Below, piece by piece: positions 7,538 to 15,986 of a stretch of 64,000 nucleotides of DNA. The translations under genes were made by a program, and so were the position numbers. Each line of letters begins with the position of its first letter. The stretch's first letter is position 1. Origin of the DNA: Dyadobacter frigoris (GTDB lineage Bacteria > Bacteroidota > Bacteroidia > Cytophagales > Spirosomataceae); the NCBI RefSeq assembly GCF_005280585.1, contig NZ_SZVO01000014.1, positions 124,001 through 188,000 of the forward strand, written 5' to 3'. The notes below the pieces were generated by a model, which saw nothing but the letters and a program-made list of their open reading frames with translations, was not told the DNA's origin and made no database searches.

Positions 7538-9796
7538 CTAGAAAAACAAAGTCCAGCTAAGTCTGGCGAAAAATGGAGTGCCGGGTGTAAAATGTATTTC
7601 TTCAACAGGCGCCGTTTCATTTTTCAATCTGCTTTCCGTTGCAAATTGCGTTTCTTTCCATTTTGTATTTAAAATATTCTGAACGGATAGTCCCAGGTTA
7701 TATTTTGTTTTGGTATAATTCAACTGCAAGTCGTTCACAACATATCCTTTGGCTACGATGGAATTATCTTCATTAGCGGGTCGGTTTGCCATATAACGGT
7801 ATCTTAAAGAACCGTTAATTCCATTTTTCATTTGTAATGACAATCCTCCGGTTGAAGAGAAAAGAGGGGCAAGTGGCAAATAATTCATTCCCGCTGCCTC
7901 ACCAATTGCCCGAGGTTTTGCGGAGCTGATATCAACGTCGGCGTACAGAATATTCGTCAGCTGATATCTTACGGATACATCAATTCCTTGTCTTTTGGAT
8001 TTTCCGCTGGGTTCAATCACGCCTGCGTCACCAACGTATACAAACTCCTGTTGAAGCCATAAATACCAGGCGGCAGCGTTGATCAGCATTTTTGGAAATG
8101 GCTTTAAAATTATCCCCAGATCAGAGCCATATGCACCGGGCAAAATCTGTTTTCCGCCTTGGGGAACAACCACACGTGTATCATTTGAGTGAAATCCCTT
8201 TCCGGAATTGAGATATAATTGCAGACGTGGATTGAAGGTATAATAGAAATTCAGTTTTGGAGAAACAATAGCATCGCTGGCATGTTTTGTATTGACAGGC
8301 TGTGCCAGTAAGTCTTTATATTGATTGTGAAAATAATCGATTCTTACGCCGGCATTGACCGTAAATTGATCTGTCACCTGAACTAATTCATCAGCATAAA
8401 GGCCTGCGTTTAATTCATTAACATCGCCAAGCTGATATCTTTCAAGCGTTAGGGATCTGTCTTTTGTATGGGATAATTCCGTTCCATTTGTCAGATCGTG
8501 GCGAAATTGTGCCCCTAATGTTGTAGTCCAGCGTGTTTTTCCAAGATATGTTTCTTTGGAAATACTACCGTTGTAGCCATATAAGTTGCGTTTTTCTTTC
8601 TGACGGATCTGGTCACCGTTGATAGAATCCTTTAAGAAAAATGTAAAGTTGGAATACAGTTCAAAATTATAATTGCTGTAAAAAGCCTGATTTTTGATGA
8701 CGAAATTGTTGGAAGTCACCGTAACGAACTGGGCATTAAAATTGGTACGGCTGGTTTCCCCGCCTTCCGATGGATCAATTGAACCAAAAAATCCAATTTG
8801 ACCTGACTCATAGGCGCGATCAGGAATTTGGCCGGAATGATTCCATTTGCTATAAAAAGTGGAGCCGGTCAGCGTCAGATTTGTATTTGCTCCGATATGT
8901 CCATGATATTTCCCGACAATATTCAGACGGTTAAAGTGCTGGGGATTATCGAAATAGGAATTGGTAAACGAATATTCAGAAGCGATGTAAGCTGACTGGT
9001 TTTTATCTCTTCCTCTTTGTCCCAATAAATCAATACCGGCAACTGCCCGGTAAGAATCATATTGTCCTGCTTCCAGTTTAACAAATGAATGATCCAAAGC
9101 GTCCTTCGTTCTGAAATCCACCCAGCCGGCGGTTGTGAAATTTCCTTTTTCGGCGTTGTAAGGTCCTTTTTTGAAATCTACGCCTTTAACCAGTTCCGGT
9201 ATCACAAAATGCAGATCCGCATAACCTTGTCCGTGTGCATGAGAAACCATGTTCACGGGCATTCCGTCCACAGTCAAACGAATATCCGTGCCATGATCCA
9301 GATCAAAACCGCGCAGGAAAATTTGTTCCGCTTTCCCGCCACCCGCATGTTGACCGATAAAAAGCCCCGGTACCATTCGCAGGATTTCCTGTGAATTTGT
9401 GATCGGTCTCAGTTTAATATCCATGCTGCTTATCAGTTGCTGATCATGCGCACGCCCGGAAGAAATGACAACTTCACTTAATTCAATATTTGCATTTGAC
9501 AGCGAAGTTTTGACGAAAGAGGTTTGGTTATCAACTACCGTAATCTCAATAATTTCCGCACTGAAACTTACGTGAGAAAGTTCGATTTTGTATTTTGATG
9601 CAACCAGATCTTCAAACCTGTATTGACCCAGATCATTACTAACCGTAGCCTTACCTTGATTTGTAAGCTGAACATTTACTCCTTTCAAAGGAAGGTTGGT
9701 CGACTGGTCATACACGACCCCGGAAATATTTCCAAGGTGCGCGAAAACACTTAGACTAACCAGCAAAAAGAGTAAAGAAAGTAGATATTTTTTCAT
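7538..9796 (-). CDS. TonB-dependent outer membrane receptor of the DUF4331 operon
   Basis: A 752-residue receptor starting MKKYLLSLLFLLVSLSVFAH (Sec signal; an upstream start would add 12 residues in front of the signal). A CarboxypepD-like domain (ISGVVYDQSTNLPLKGVNV) precedes the plug, which contains a His-rich loop VNMVSHAHGQGYADLHF. The C-terminal barrel ends FFARLSWTLFF. There is no SusD partner. It is the last gene of a leftward operon after two DUF4331 proteins and a TPR lipoprotein, 54 nt behind the TPR gene. The likely role is TonB-driven uptake of a ligand handled by those proteins. The ligand is unknown, and the His-rich loop is compatible with a metal or metal complex. Confidence 0.9.
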   Translation of the reverse strand: MKKYLLSLLFLLVSLSVFAHLGNISGVVYDQSTNLPLKGVNVQLTNQGKATVSNDLGQYRFEDLVASKYKIELSHVSFSAEIIEITVVDNQTSFVKTSLSNANIELSEVVISSGRAHDQQLISSMDIKLRPITNSQEILRMVPGLFIGQHAGGGKAEQIFLRGFDLDHGTDIRLTVDGMPVNMVSHAHGQGYADLHFVIPELVKGVDFKKGPYNAEKGNFTTAGWVDFRTKDALDHSFVKLEAGQYDSYRAVAGIDLLGQRGRDKNQSAYIASEYSFTNSYFDNPQHFNRLNIVGKYHGHIGANTNLTLTGSTFYSKWNHSGQIPDRAYESGQIGFFGSIDPSEGGETSRTNFNAQFVTVTSNNFVIKNQAFYSNYNFELYSNFTFFLKDSINGDQIRQKEKRNLYGYNGSISKETYLGKTRWTTTLGAQFRHDLTNGTELSHTKDRSLTLERYQLGDVNELNAGLYADELVQVTDQFTVNAGVRIDYFHNQYKDLLAQPVNTKHASDAIVSPKLNFYYTFNPRLQLYLNSGKGFHSNDTRVVVPQGGKQILPGAYGSDLGIILKPFPKMLINAAAWYLWLQQEFVYVGDAGVIEPSGKSKRQGIDVSVRYQLTNILYADVDISSAKPRAIGEAAGMNYLPLAPLFSSTGGLSLQMKNGINGSLRYRYMANRPANEDNSIVAKGYVVNDLQLNYTKTKYNLGLSVQNILNTKWKETQFATESRLKNETAPVEEIHFTPGTPFFARLSWTLFF

Positions 9797-9850
9797 AAAT
9801 TTTGAGTCAGCGCAATTCCGGGCGAGGGACAAATATTCTTTAATCCAGAC

Positions 9851-11140
9851 TTAGAAAACAAACTTTGGATTGACTTTCTTTGCCTGAGCAATCAGTTTAT
9901 TGCCTGATTCTTTATTTCCCATAGCCAGTTCAATATTGCTTGCTATTTGTAGTATTTCAGGATCTTTGCTACCAGTACTCATCGCAATGTCAATGTGTTG
10001 CTTTGCTTTGGGAGTATTTTTTTCAAGGAAATAGACCTGGGCCAATGCGTGGTTTACATCAATATTTTGCGGACGTCGTGAATATTCTTTTAAACCGTAA
10101 ACAAGTGCTGAATCAAGCTGAGCTGTTTTGGTATAAAGTTTACAAAGTTCAAGGTCCACAGCGTGTCCTGAGCGTGCATCTTCATCCAGCATTTTCACAA
10201 CGTCAGCGTATTTTTGTTTTGCTTTATCAGCATTTCCCTGAACTGCATAAATATCGGCCATTTCTTCATGGAAGGAGAATTCCGGCATTATTTTGGCAGC
10301 TTTTTCAAGTTCTGTTAAGGCCTTGTCGTATTCCTTTCTGGCTTTATAGATCTGAGCTTGTCCGCGCAACGCAAAAGCATAACTAGGGCGCATAGCCAGA
10401 ATTTGCTGATACTGAATTTCGGCTTCTTTTAATTGACCAGTTGTTTCATACAAATGTCCAAGTGTATTTTTACTCCAGCATTGTGGCTCAGATCCCGGCA
10501 AGCCTGCTTGTACGGCCAACTGCATGGCAGCGATTGAGCCCGGATAGTTGCCATAAATTTCACGCAAATAAGAAGCACGGGAGTAGGATTCCAGAGAAGG
10601 TTTCAATTCCTGCATTTTATCAGACATCACGACTGCTTCTTTATAATTTCCAAGTTCAACGTTCGCATCTACCAGAACACCGTAAACGTAGGCATTGCTA
10701 GGATTGATCTGACGTGCTTTTTCTGCCAATTCTCTTGCTTCGGAAAACTGATGCTGCGACATTTTTACAGAAGATTTGAAGGTAAGTGCTTCAAAGTTTT
10801 TCGGATCCATGGAAAGTACGCCGTCTAATATTTTAAGAACAGCCGGGTAGTAATAAGGATGTTCGCCGGTAATTCTGGCTTCTGCCAGATATATAACAAC
10901 AATCTGCAAACGTGATTTGATGTCGCTTGGATTGTCCTTTATTTTTTTCTTCAATTCATCTACTTTTTCTTTTGTCTTTGGCCATTCAACGGCGTTGGAT
11001 AGTTCGCCATGACGTTCGTACAAAGGAGGGATTTCCATACTGACCTGATTGCTTTCGGTGCTTTCAGCTTTCTTTTTTTCTGTGCAGCCAAGCTGAACCA
11101 GTAAAAATGCGGATAAGAATAATGTAAAAAGAGCTTTCAT
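9851..11140 (-). CDS. TPR-repeat lipoprotein
   Basis: A 429-residue protein starting MKALFTLFLSAFLLVQLGC, a lipoprotein signal with lipobox L-Q-L-G-C. The longer reading with 23 extra residues would bury this signal. Residues ~75-420 consist of repeated TPR helices (for example AYVYGVLVDANVELGNYKEA and YAFALRGQAQIYKARKEYDK), including the typical W/L/G/Y/A/F/A/P spacing. It should be anchored in the outer or inner membrane facing the periplasm, as a protein-protein scaffold. It lies between the DUF4331 pair and the TonB receptor, so it may couple them; this is inference. Confidence 0.85.
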   Translation of the reverse strand: MKALFTLFLSAFLLVQLGCTEKKKAESTESNQVSMEIPPLYERHGELSNAVEWPKTKEKVDELKKKIKDNPSDIKSRLQIVVIYLAEARITGEHPYYYPAVLKILDGVLSMDPKNFEALTFKSSVKMSQHQFSEARELAEKARQINPSNAYVYGVLVDANVELGNYKEAVVMSDKMQELKPSLESYSRASYLREIYGNYPGSIAAMQLAVQAGLPGSEPQCWSKNTLGHLYETTGQLKEAEIQYQQILAMRPSYAFALRGQAQIYKARKEYDKALTELEKAAKIMPEFSFHEEMADIYAVQGNADKAKQKYADVVKMLDEDARSGHAVDLELCKLYTKTAQLDSALVYGLKEYSRRPQNIDVNHALAQVYFLEKNTPKAKQHIDIAMSTGSKDPEILQIASNIELAMGNKESGNKLIAQAKKVNPKFVF

Positions 11141-11257
11141 GATATTAGGTAAGGTTATGAATGTTGAAGGATTGTTGTGGGATTTTAATGGCCGGAGATC
11201 ATGGGACAAATCGATTATCTTTTTAATCCCCGGCCAATAATTTACTATGAATACATT

Positions 11258-13555
11258 TTACTTACGTAATATTTTAATCGTGTATTTATCATCTGGTGTG
11301 GATACACGCAGGTAATAAATACCGGGTTGGTTGCCCAGTTTTACTGTACGACGTTCCGTCGTATTAGCTTTTCCAATCACCTGCTGACCAACAACCACAC
11401 CTGAATTATTTGCAAGATCCAGTTGTACTCTTTTTCCGAGAGCGCCTTTCACTTCAATAACTACTTCTTCGTTTGTGGTTGGATTACCCATAATCACGGC
11501 AGATAATGGAACAACTTTCTCGCCGTTTTCAGGAACTCCCATACGGGCAGCTTTACATGGAGCGCGGAATTCAAATTCCAGCGAAACCTCTGAGGCTGGC
11601 TCGTTCACATAACGTGCTTTCGCATAAAGTTTGCTTCTGCTGTTAGCGTCTTTGAAAAGCTCAGCTTCAATCACTCTGTCAACCGAAGTTCCCCATCCGC
11701 CATTTATAACGCCTGCAGCAGTATATTCGACAGTTTTAGAATTATCTCCACCTGTGCGTCCGAAGGTAAAACCACCGGTCAGACAGTTCAGATTCGAAAT
11801 CGTCAGAGCAAGCGGTGCAGGCATTTCGGCATCCTGTCCTTCGTAGCTGTTGCCACGGAAACCTGGCCATGGGTTTTGCAGGTAAGGGAAAGTTGTTTTC
11901 AGCGTAGTGTCATTTTTTGTAACACCAGCATTGAAACCTAAAACACTTGCAAGGTTAGGTGTAACAGGACTTGCCGTAACATTTGGTGTGTAATCATCAT
12001 ACCAAAGTCCGATTGCTGCAAGAACAACACCGCCAACAGCCTGTAATTCAATCGTAGTTACATCATCTTCCAAACGGCGGCCATTTGGGAAACCATCCAT
12101 ATTTGGAATGAATTGCAAGTCAGTCGTTTTGTTATATGTCGCATCAGTTAATCCCAGCGCAGCTGCCTGAACAAGTCCCAATGAACTGAATTTAGGATCG
12201 TTGCGAGGCGTTGCAGGCACAGCCATGTTCAGGCGAAGCCAGTCGCCCAAAGTAGGAAGAAAGTTGTTGATAAATGGTTTTCCGGGAGCAAGTGGATTTC
12301 CGTTTTTTCCTGTTGCCAATTGATATGGGGGTAAATTAGGAACCCCGGTGTAGAAAATTGGCAGGATATCAACGGCACGCGGACTGGTTGCATCTGGAAG
12401 TAAAACGCCTCCAAAAGCAGCTTCTGCCAATGCAGTGCCATCCAGTGCAGCCGTTCCTTTCAAACTATACAAACCAGCTTTTCCATTACGGAAATCGAAA
12501 GCGCCCAGTGATTTGGTTTGAATACGCAAAGGAGCCAGGCCGGGAACCGCAGTACCAAACGCAGAATCATCCATATAAAGAGCCAATTCCGGATTTGTGA
12601 AATATTTGGCAAATTGTAAATCATTATCCGGCGTAGTTGCATTCCATTTGTCTTTCATCCCAACAGGAATTACAGCTTCATTAGTAAGCGGCATTCCAAG
12701 GCGCGAAACTTGTACCCAGCTTCCATCATATCCCACGTCACTTCCACCGTAAAGTGTTGTGATTTTTTTGCGGCTTGATGAAGCGTAAACGCCGATAACA
12801 TAATCAGGATCAAGAATGTTGGAAGCCATCGCAACGGCTTTATGGCTTTTTTGAAGCGTCGCAACCGGAACTTCAATAACAATAGAATGACAGTTAAATT
12901 TAGCCACTGCATCTTTTCCACTTCCTGCACGAATATTTCCAAGGTCAAAAATTCCGCCCAGATCTACGAAAAATGGATCATCAACAGGCCCGCAGAATAT
13001 TTTTTCACCTGTACTTGCCGTCATGATCGATTTTTTTACCAAAGCGTCATATCCGGCACCAAGTCCAACAGTCTTGTTATCAATAGAACGTGGGCCGATA
13101 TGTGGCGGAGGTACCGTTCCTTCCGAAATAATTGTTTCAAAAGATTTTCCTCCATCCATACTGCGTTCGCACATGTACGTGGTTTTCAGGTTTTCTTTTC
13201 CAAGACGGATCAAAAAGAACGTTGTAGGATCTTCATTCTTTTTTGAAAACGTAAAACGGTAAACGATATCGGCACCAGGTGTGGACGCGTTGTTATCAAC
13301 ATGGACTTCATAGCGGATGTTTTCACCGAATGAATACCAGTTTGGCCCACCCGCAGGATGTTCAAAAGGAATGTAATTGGCTACAAGTACAATATTTTCC
13401 TTGTCAACCGGACTTTTGAAAGCATAAACGTCCGTATTGTCGGCCAGTGGATCGGTGGAAATAAGCGGAGCTTCGCGGTGAGAAGATGCTTCCGATTGGT
13501 AGGGCTGGAGGCACAAAGCCGCCATGAACCCGATCAGATATAGAATATTTTTCAT
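11258..13555 (-). CDS. DUF4331 domain protein with type IX secretion C-terminal domain
   Basis: A 765-residue exported protein. The signal peptide (MKNILYLIGFMAALCLQP) is followed by the DUF4331 hallmark ASSHREAPLIS at the mature N-terminus, then DPLADNTDVYAF and a long conserved domain to about residue 550. The C-terminal part holds an Ig-like region and ends IYYLRVSTPDDKYTIKILRK, the form of a type A T9SS sorting domain. The protein is thus probably secreted and surface-anchored. It is a tandem paralogue of the gene at 13583, whose product stops where this one gains the extra domains. The biochemical function of DUF4331 is not established. Confidence 0.88.
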   Translation of the reverse strand: MKNILYLIGFMAALCLQPYQSEASSHREAPLISTDPLADNTDVYAFKSPVDKENIVLVANYIPFEHPAGGPNWYSFGENIRYEVHVDNNASTPGADIVYRFTFSKKNEDPTTFFLIRLGKENLKTTYMCERSMDGGKSFETIISEGTVPPPHIGPRSIDNKTVGLGAGYDALVKKSIMTASTGEKIFCGPVDDPFFVDLGGIFDLGNIRAGSGKDAVAKFNCHSIVIEVPVATLQKSHKAVAMASNILDPDYVIGVYASSSRKKITTLYGGSDVGYDGSWVQVSRLGMPLTNEAVIPVGMKDKWNATTPDNDLQFAKYFTNPELALYMDDSAFGTAVPGLAPLRIQTKSLGAFDFRNGKAGLYSLKGTAALDGTALAEAAFGGVLLPDATSPRAVDILPIFYTGVPNLPPYQLATGKNGNPLAPGKPFINNFLPTLGDWLRLNMAVPATPRNDPKFSSLGLVQAAALGLTDATYNKTTDLQFIPNMDGFPNGRRLEDDVTTIELQAVGGVVLAAIGLWYDDYTPNVTASPVTPNLASVLGFNAGVTKNDTTLKTTFPYLQNPWPGFRGNSYEGQDAEMPAPLALTISNLNCLTGGFTFGRTGGDNSKTVEYTAAGVINGGWGTSVDRVIEAELFKDANSRSKLYAKARYVNEPASEVSLEFEFRAPCKAARMGVPENGEKVVPLSAVIMGNPTTNEEVVIEVKGALGKRVQLDLANNSGVVVGQQVIGKANTTERRTVKLGNQPGIYYLRVSTPDDKYTIKILRK

Positions 13556-13582
13556 TTGAATCTTTTTTATATTGTTGATGGA

Positions 13583-15334
13583 TCAGAATCTGGCTTTTTC
13601 CGGATAGTCGAATCCTCTCCACGGATTTTGTACGTACGGGAATTTGCTTTTTAGTTCCGTGTCATTTTTTGTAGGTCCCGAATTGAAACCAAGAACACTC
13701 AAAAGGGCAGGAGAAACCGGAGCTTCCTTAGTAGCGTCGTCATAAAACAGACCCACGGCTGCTAATACAACACCTGAAACGGCCTGTAATTCGATAGTCG
13801 TTACATCGTCTTCCAATCGTCTTCCATTTGGAAAACCATCCATGTTCGGGATAAATTGCAGGGCAGTAGAACCATTAAATTCAGGGTCTGTAATACCCAA
13901 AACCGCAGCCTTTATCAAGCCTAACGAGCTGAATCTTGGATCGTTGCGTGGTGTTGCAGGTACAGCCATATTTAATCTTAACATATCTCCCAAAGTTGGC
14001 AGGAAGTTATGGATGAAAGGTTTTCCTTTTGCAAGCGGATTGTTGTTTTTTCCTGTTGCCAATTGGTATGGCGAAAGATTCGGAACACCGGTGTAGAAAA
14101 TTGGCAGAAGATCCACCGCGCGAGGGCTTGCATTATCCGGAAGTAAAATGCCTCCAAAAGCGGCTTCTGCAAGCGCTGTCCCATCAAGTGCAGGATTTCC
14201 TTTTAGGCCGTACAATCCTGATTTTCCATTACGGAAATCATATGAGCCAAGTGATTTTGTTTGGATACGCAATGCATTCAGGGAAGGGACGGCAGTACCA
14301 AACTGCGAATCATCCATATACAATGCGAGTTCCGGGTTAGTGAAATATTTTGCAAATTGCAGATCATTTCCGGCGTAAGGAGTTTCTGAATTCCATTTAT
14401 CCTTCATTCCGATTGGAATAATCGCTTCGTTTGTCAAAGGCATTCCAAGACGCGAAACCTGAACAAATTTTCCATCGTATCCTACGTCACCGCCACCATA
14501 CAATGTTTTAATCATTTTACGGCTGGCCGATGCCCAGACACCGATCACAAAATCGGGATCAAGGATATTGGCAGCCTGCGAAATTCCCTTACCATCTTTT
14601 TGAAGCAGGTTTACAGGAACCTTGATTGCTATGGTATGAACGTTGAAGCGGTTCAGTCCGTCTTTTGGCGCATTGGTTGTATTTCCTTCAGGACGGAAAT
14701 TGCCAACGTCAAAAGCACCTGCCAAATCCACAAAGAAAGGATCGTCTACCGGCCCGCAGAATATTTTTTCTCCGCTGTTAGCCGTTGAAATAGCGCCTTC
14801 AACAAGAGTATTATAATCTGTTTCCAATCCTACTGTTTTTCCTTCAATCGAACGTGGGCCGATATTAGCCGGAGGTACAATTCCACCCATTACGATGGTT
14901 GTAAAAGATTGTCCGCCATTCGTACTTTTTTCACATATGTAAGTCGTTTTCAGATTTTGCTTTCCTAAACGGATATTGAAGAAAGTAGTGGGATCTTCAT
15001 TTGTGCTTGAAAAAGTGAACCGATAAGTAATGTCGTCGCCAGCCGATGAAGTTTTGTTTTTGATGTGAATTTCGTAACGAACGTTCGTGCCAAAGTTGTA
15101 GTAATTTGGTCCTCCTTCGGGAGATTCGAAGGGAATGTAGTTCGCGATGATCGTGATACTGTTAGGATCGTCAGGACTTTTGAATGCGTATACGTCGGTA
15201 TTGTCTGCCAGCGGGTCGTTAGAAATTAACGGAGCCTCCCTGTGGCTTGATGCGAAACTGCTGACCGATAGCAGTAGTGCCGCGCAGCCGAGGAATCCAA
15301 TCCTGAGCTGCCGTTGCAACGAAGAAACATGCAT
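13583..15334 (-). CDS. DUF4331 domain protein, first gene of the operon
   Basis: A 583-residue exported protein with a Sec signal (about residues 1-29, ending SVSSFA) and the same mature start ASSHREAPLIS as its neighbour. Long stretches are near-identical to that paralogue, for example the segments around DPLADNTDVYAFKSP, NPELALYMDDS and PNMDGFPNGRRLEDDVTTIELQ (seen in shorter blocks). It ends shortly after FPYVQNPWRGFDYP and lacks the Ig-like and sorting domains. It is therefore more likely periplasmic than T9SS-exported. The next gene starts 27 nt downstream, which points to an operon and an ancient tandem duplication. Confidence 0.88.
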   Translation of the reverse strand: MHVSSLQRQLRIGFLGCAALLLSVSSFASSHREAPLISNDPLADNTDVYAFKSPDDPNSITIIANYIPFESPEGGPNYYNFGTNVRYEIHIKNKTSSAGDDITYRFTFSSTNEDPTTFFNIRLGKQNLKTTYICEKSTNGGQSFTTIVMGGIVPPANIGPRSIEGKTVGLETDYNTLVEGAISTANSGEKIFCGPVDDPFFVDLAGAFDVGNFRPEGNTTNAPKDGLNRFNVHTIAIKVPVNLLQKDGKGISQAANILDPDFVIGVWASASRKMIKTLYGGGDVGYDGKFVQVSRLGMPLTNEAIIPIGMKDKWNSETPYAGNDLQFAKYFTNPELALYMDDSQFGTAVPSLNALRIQTKSLGSYDFRNGKSGLYGLKGNPALDGTALAEAAFGGILLPDNASPRAVDLLPIFYTGVPNLSPYQLATGKNNNPLAKGKPFIHNFLPTLGDMLRLNMAVPATPRNDPRFSSLGLIKAAVLGITDPEFNGSTALQFIPNMDGFPNGRRLEDDVTTIELQAVSGVVLAAVGLFYDDATKEAPVSPALLSVLGFNSGPTKNDTELKSKFPYVQNPWRGFDYPEKARF

Positions 15335-15795
15335 AAAGTAGAATTTTTAGATATGAAAAATTGATTTAGAATTAACGGATGGAACAACTTTTAAAAACGT
15401 TAGAGCTTCATATCTCACATGATACAAGCGACACATCGGGGGTTCTGGATTTTAATTAAAATACCGTCTGATAAAACAAGAAACTAACCTGATCAGACAT
15501 ACGAGTAAGATTATTGTTTAGATGTAATTTGAGATATAATTTATTTAACTTTTTTTAGAATCAGCGTTGAAGATATTCTGAGGCATATTTAATGAAGTTT
15601 TCGTTTTTACAATGAAGATATTTCCCACAACCGTTAGTTGTGGGAAATGAAATTTCGCAAAATTGTAACTGGTTGAAGATTTGCAATTAGGAGGAATACT
15701 TCGATCCAAATTATTTTTTTTAAATGCACATGCCGTTAGATTAAATTGATATTTGATCTAATTGGATTTTTGTTGATTATTTTTGATCGATTTTC
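15335..15795. other. divergent intergenic region between the DUF4331 operon and trpL
   Basis: About 460 bp, AT-rich, without a coding region. It must hold the DUF4331 operon promoter, for which no TAnnTTTG match was evident. A perfect 12-bp inverted repeat at 15620-15648 is the only clear structure. Confidence 0.6.
15620..15648. repeat. 12-bp perfect inverted repeat in the divergent promoter region
   Basis: ATTTCCCACAAC, loop CGTTA, GTTGTGGGAAAT. There is no T-tract on either side, and both neighbours are transcribed away from it. That makes a terminator unlikely and an operator or structured RNA possible. Confidence 0.7.
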
Positions 15796-15827
15796 TTGCT
15801 TCTTAAATACCTTTCAACTTATATTTG
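15796..15827 (+). promoter_or_regulatory. trpL-trpBA promoter (TTG-N21-TATATTTG)
   Basis: TTG at 15796-15798 and TATATTTG at 15820-15827 fit the Bacteroidota -33/-7 pattern with a 21-nt spacer. The -7 box ends only 4 nt before the ATG of the leader peptide, so the transcript may start at or next to that ATG. Confidence 0.65.
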
Positions 15828-15831
15828 CAGC

Positions 15832-15915
15832 ATGAAATATCAATCTGCTCTTTCTTTAAACTTCTGGTGGCGCAATACCCAACTTCGGTATTGTGAACGC
15901 TGGCTTGCCTGTTAG
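15832..15915 (+). CDS. trpL: trp operon leader peptide
   Basis: A 27-codon ORF encoding MKYQSALSLNFWWRNTQLRY followed by CERWLAC. It has tandem Trp codons at positions 12-13 (15865-15870) and a third Trp at position 24. It sits between a good promoter and an intrinsic terminator that precedes trpB, the standard arrangement of a tryptophan attenuator. Ribosome stalling on the tandem TGG codons when charged tRNA-Trp is scarce would mask 15873-15879 and release the antiterminator strand. The peptide itself needs no function. A Shine-Dalgarno sequence is absent, and translation may be leaderless. Confidence 0.88.
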   Translation: MKYQSALSLNFWWRNTQLRYCERWLAC

Positions 15916-15968
15916 AAAATTCTTCTGATTTATACGCGAGACTCTCTGTTCACAGAGAGTCTTTTTTT
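15873..15968 (+). promoter_or_regulatory. trp transcription attenuator (rival hairpins)
   Basis: Three pairings are visible. The 1:2 hairpin is CAATACC (15873-15879) with GGTATTG (15887-15893). The antiterminator pairs TGTGAAC (15892-15898) with GTTCACA (15948-15954), which spans the loop and both arm ends of the terminator. The terminator pairs GACTCTCTG (15940-15948) with CAGAGAGTC (15953-15961) and is followed by seven T. The pairs are mutually exclusive in the order expected: stalling at Trp12-13 covers strand 1, frees strand 2 and prevents terminator formation. Confidence 0.85.
15940..15968 (+). terminator. intrinsic terminator of the trp attenuator
   Basis: A perfect 9-bp stem GACTCTCTG / CAGAGAGTC with tetraloop TTCA, followed directly by T7 at 15962-15968. 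It ends 18 nt before the trpB ATG, so it must be read through for trpBA expression. Confidence 0.9.
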
Positions 15969-15986
15969 ATTTTAAACCAAATTACA

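Noticed and set aside
12842..13246. A 134-codon open frame opposite the DUF4331 gene
   Set aside because: Antisense to a conserved domain; no family features, and similar frames arise opposite the paralogue.
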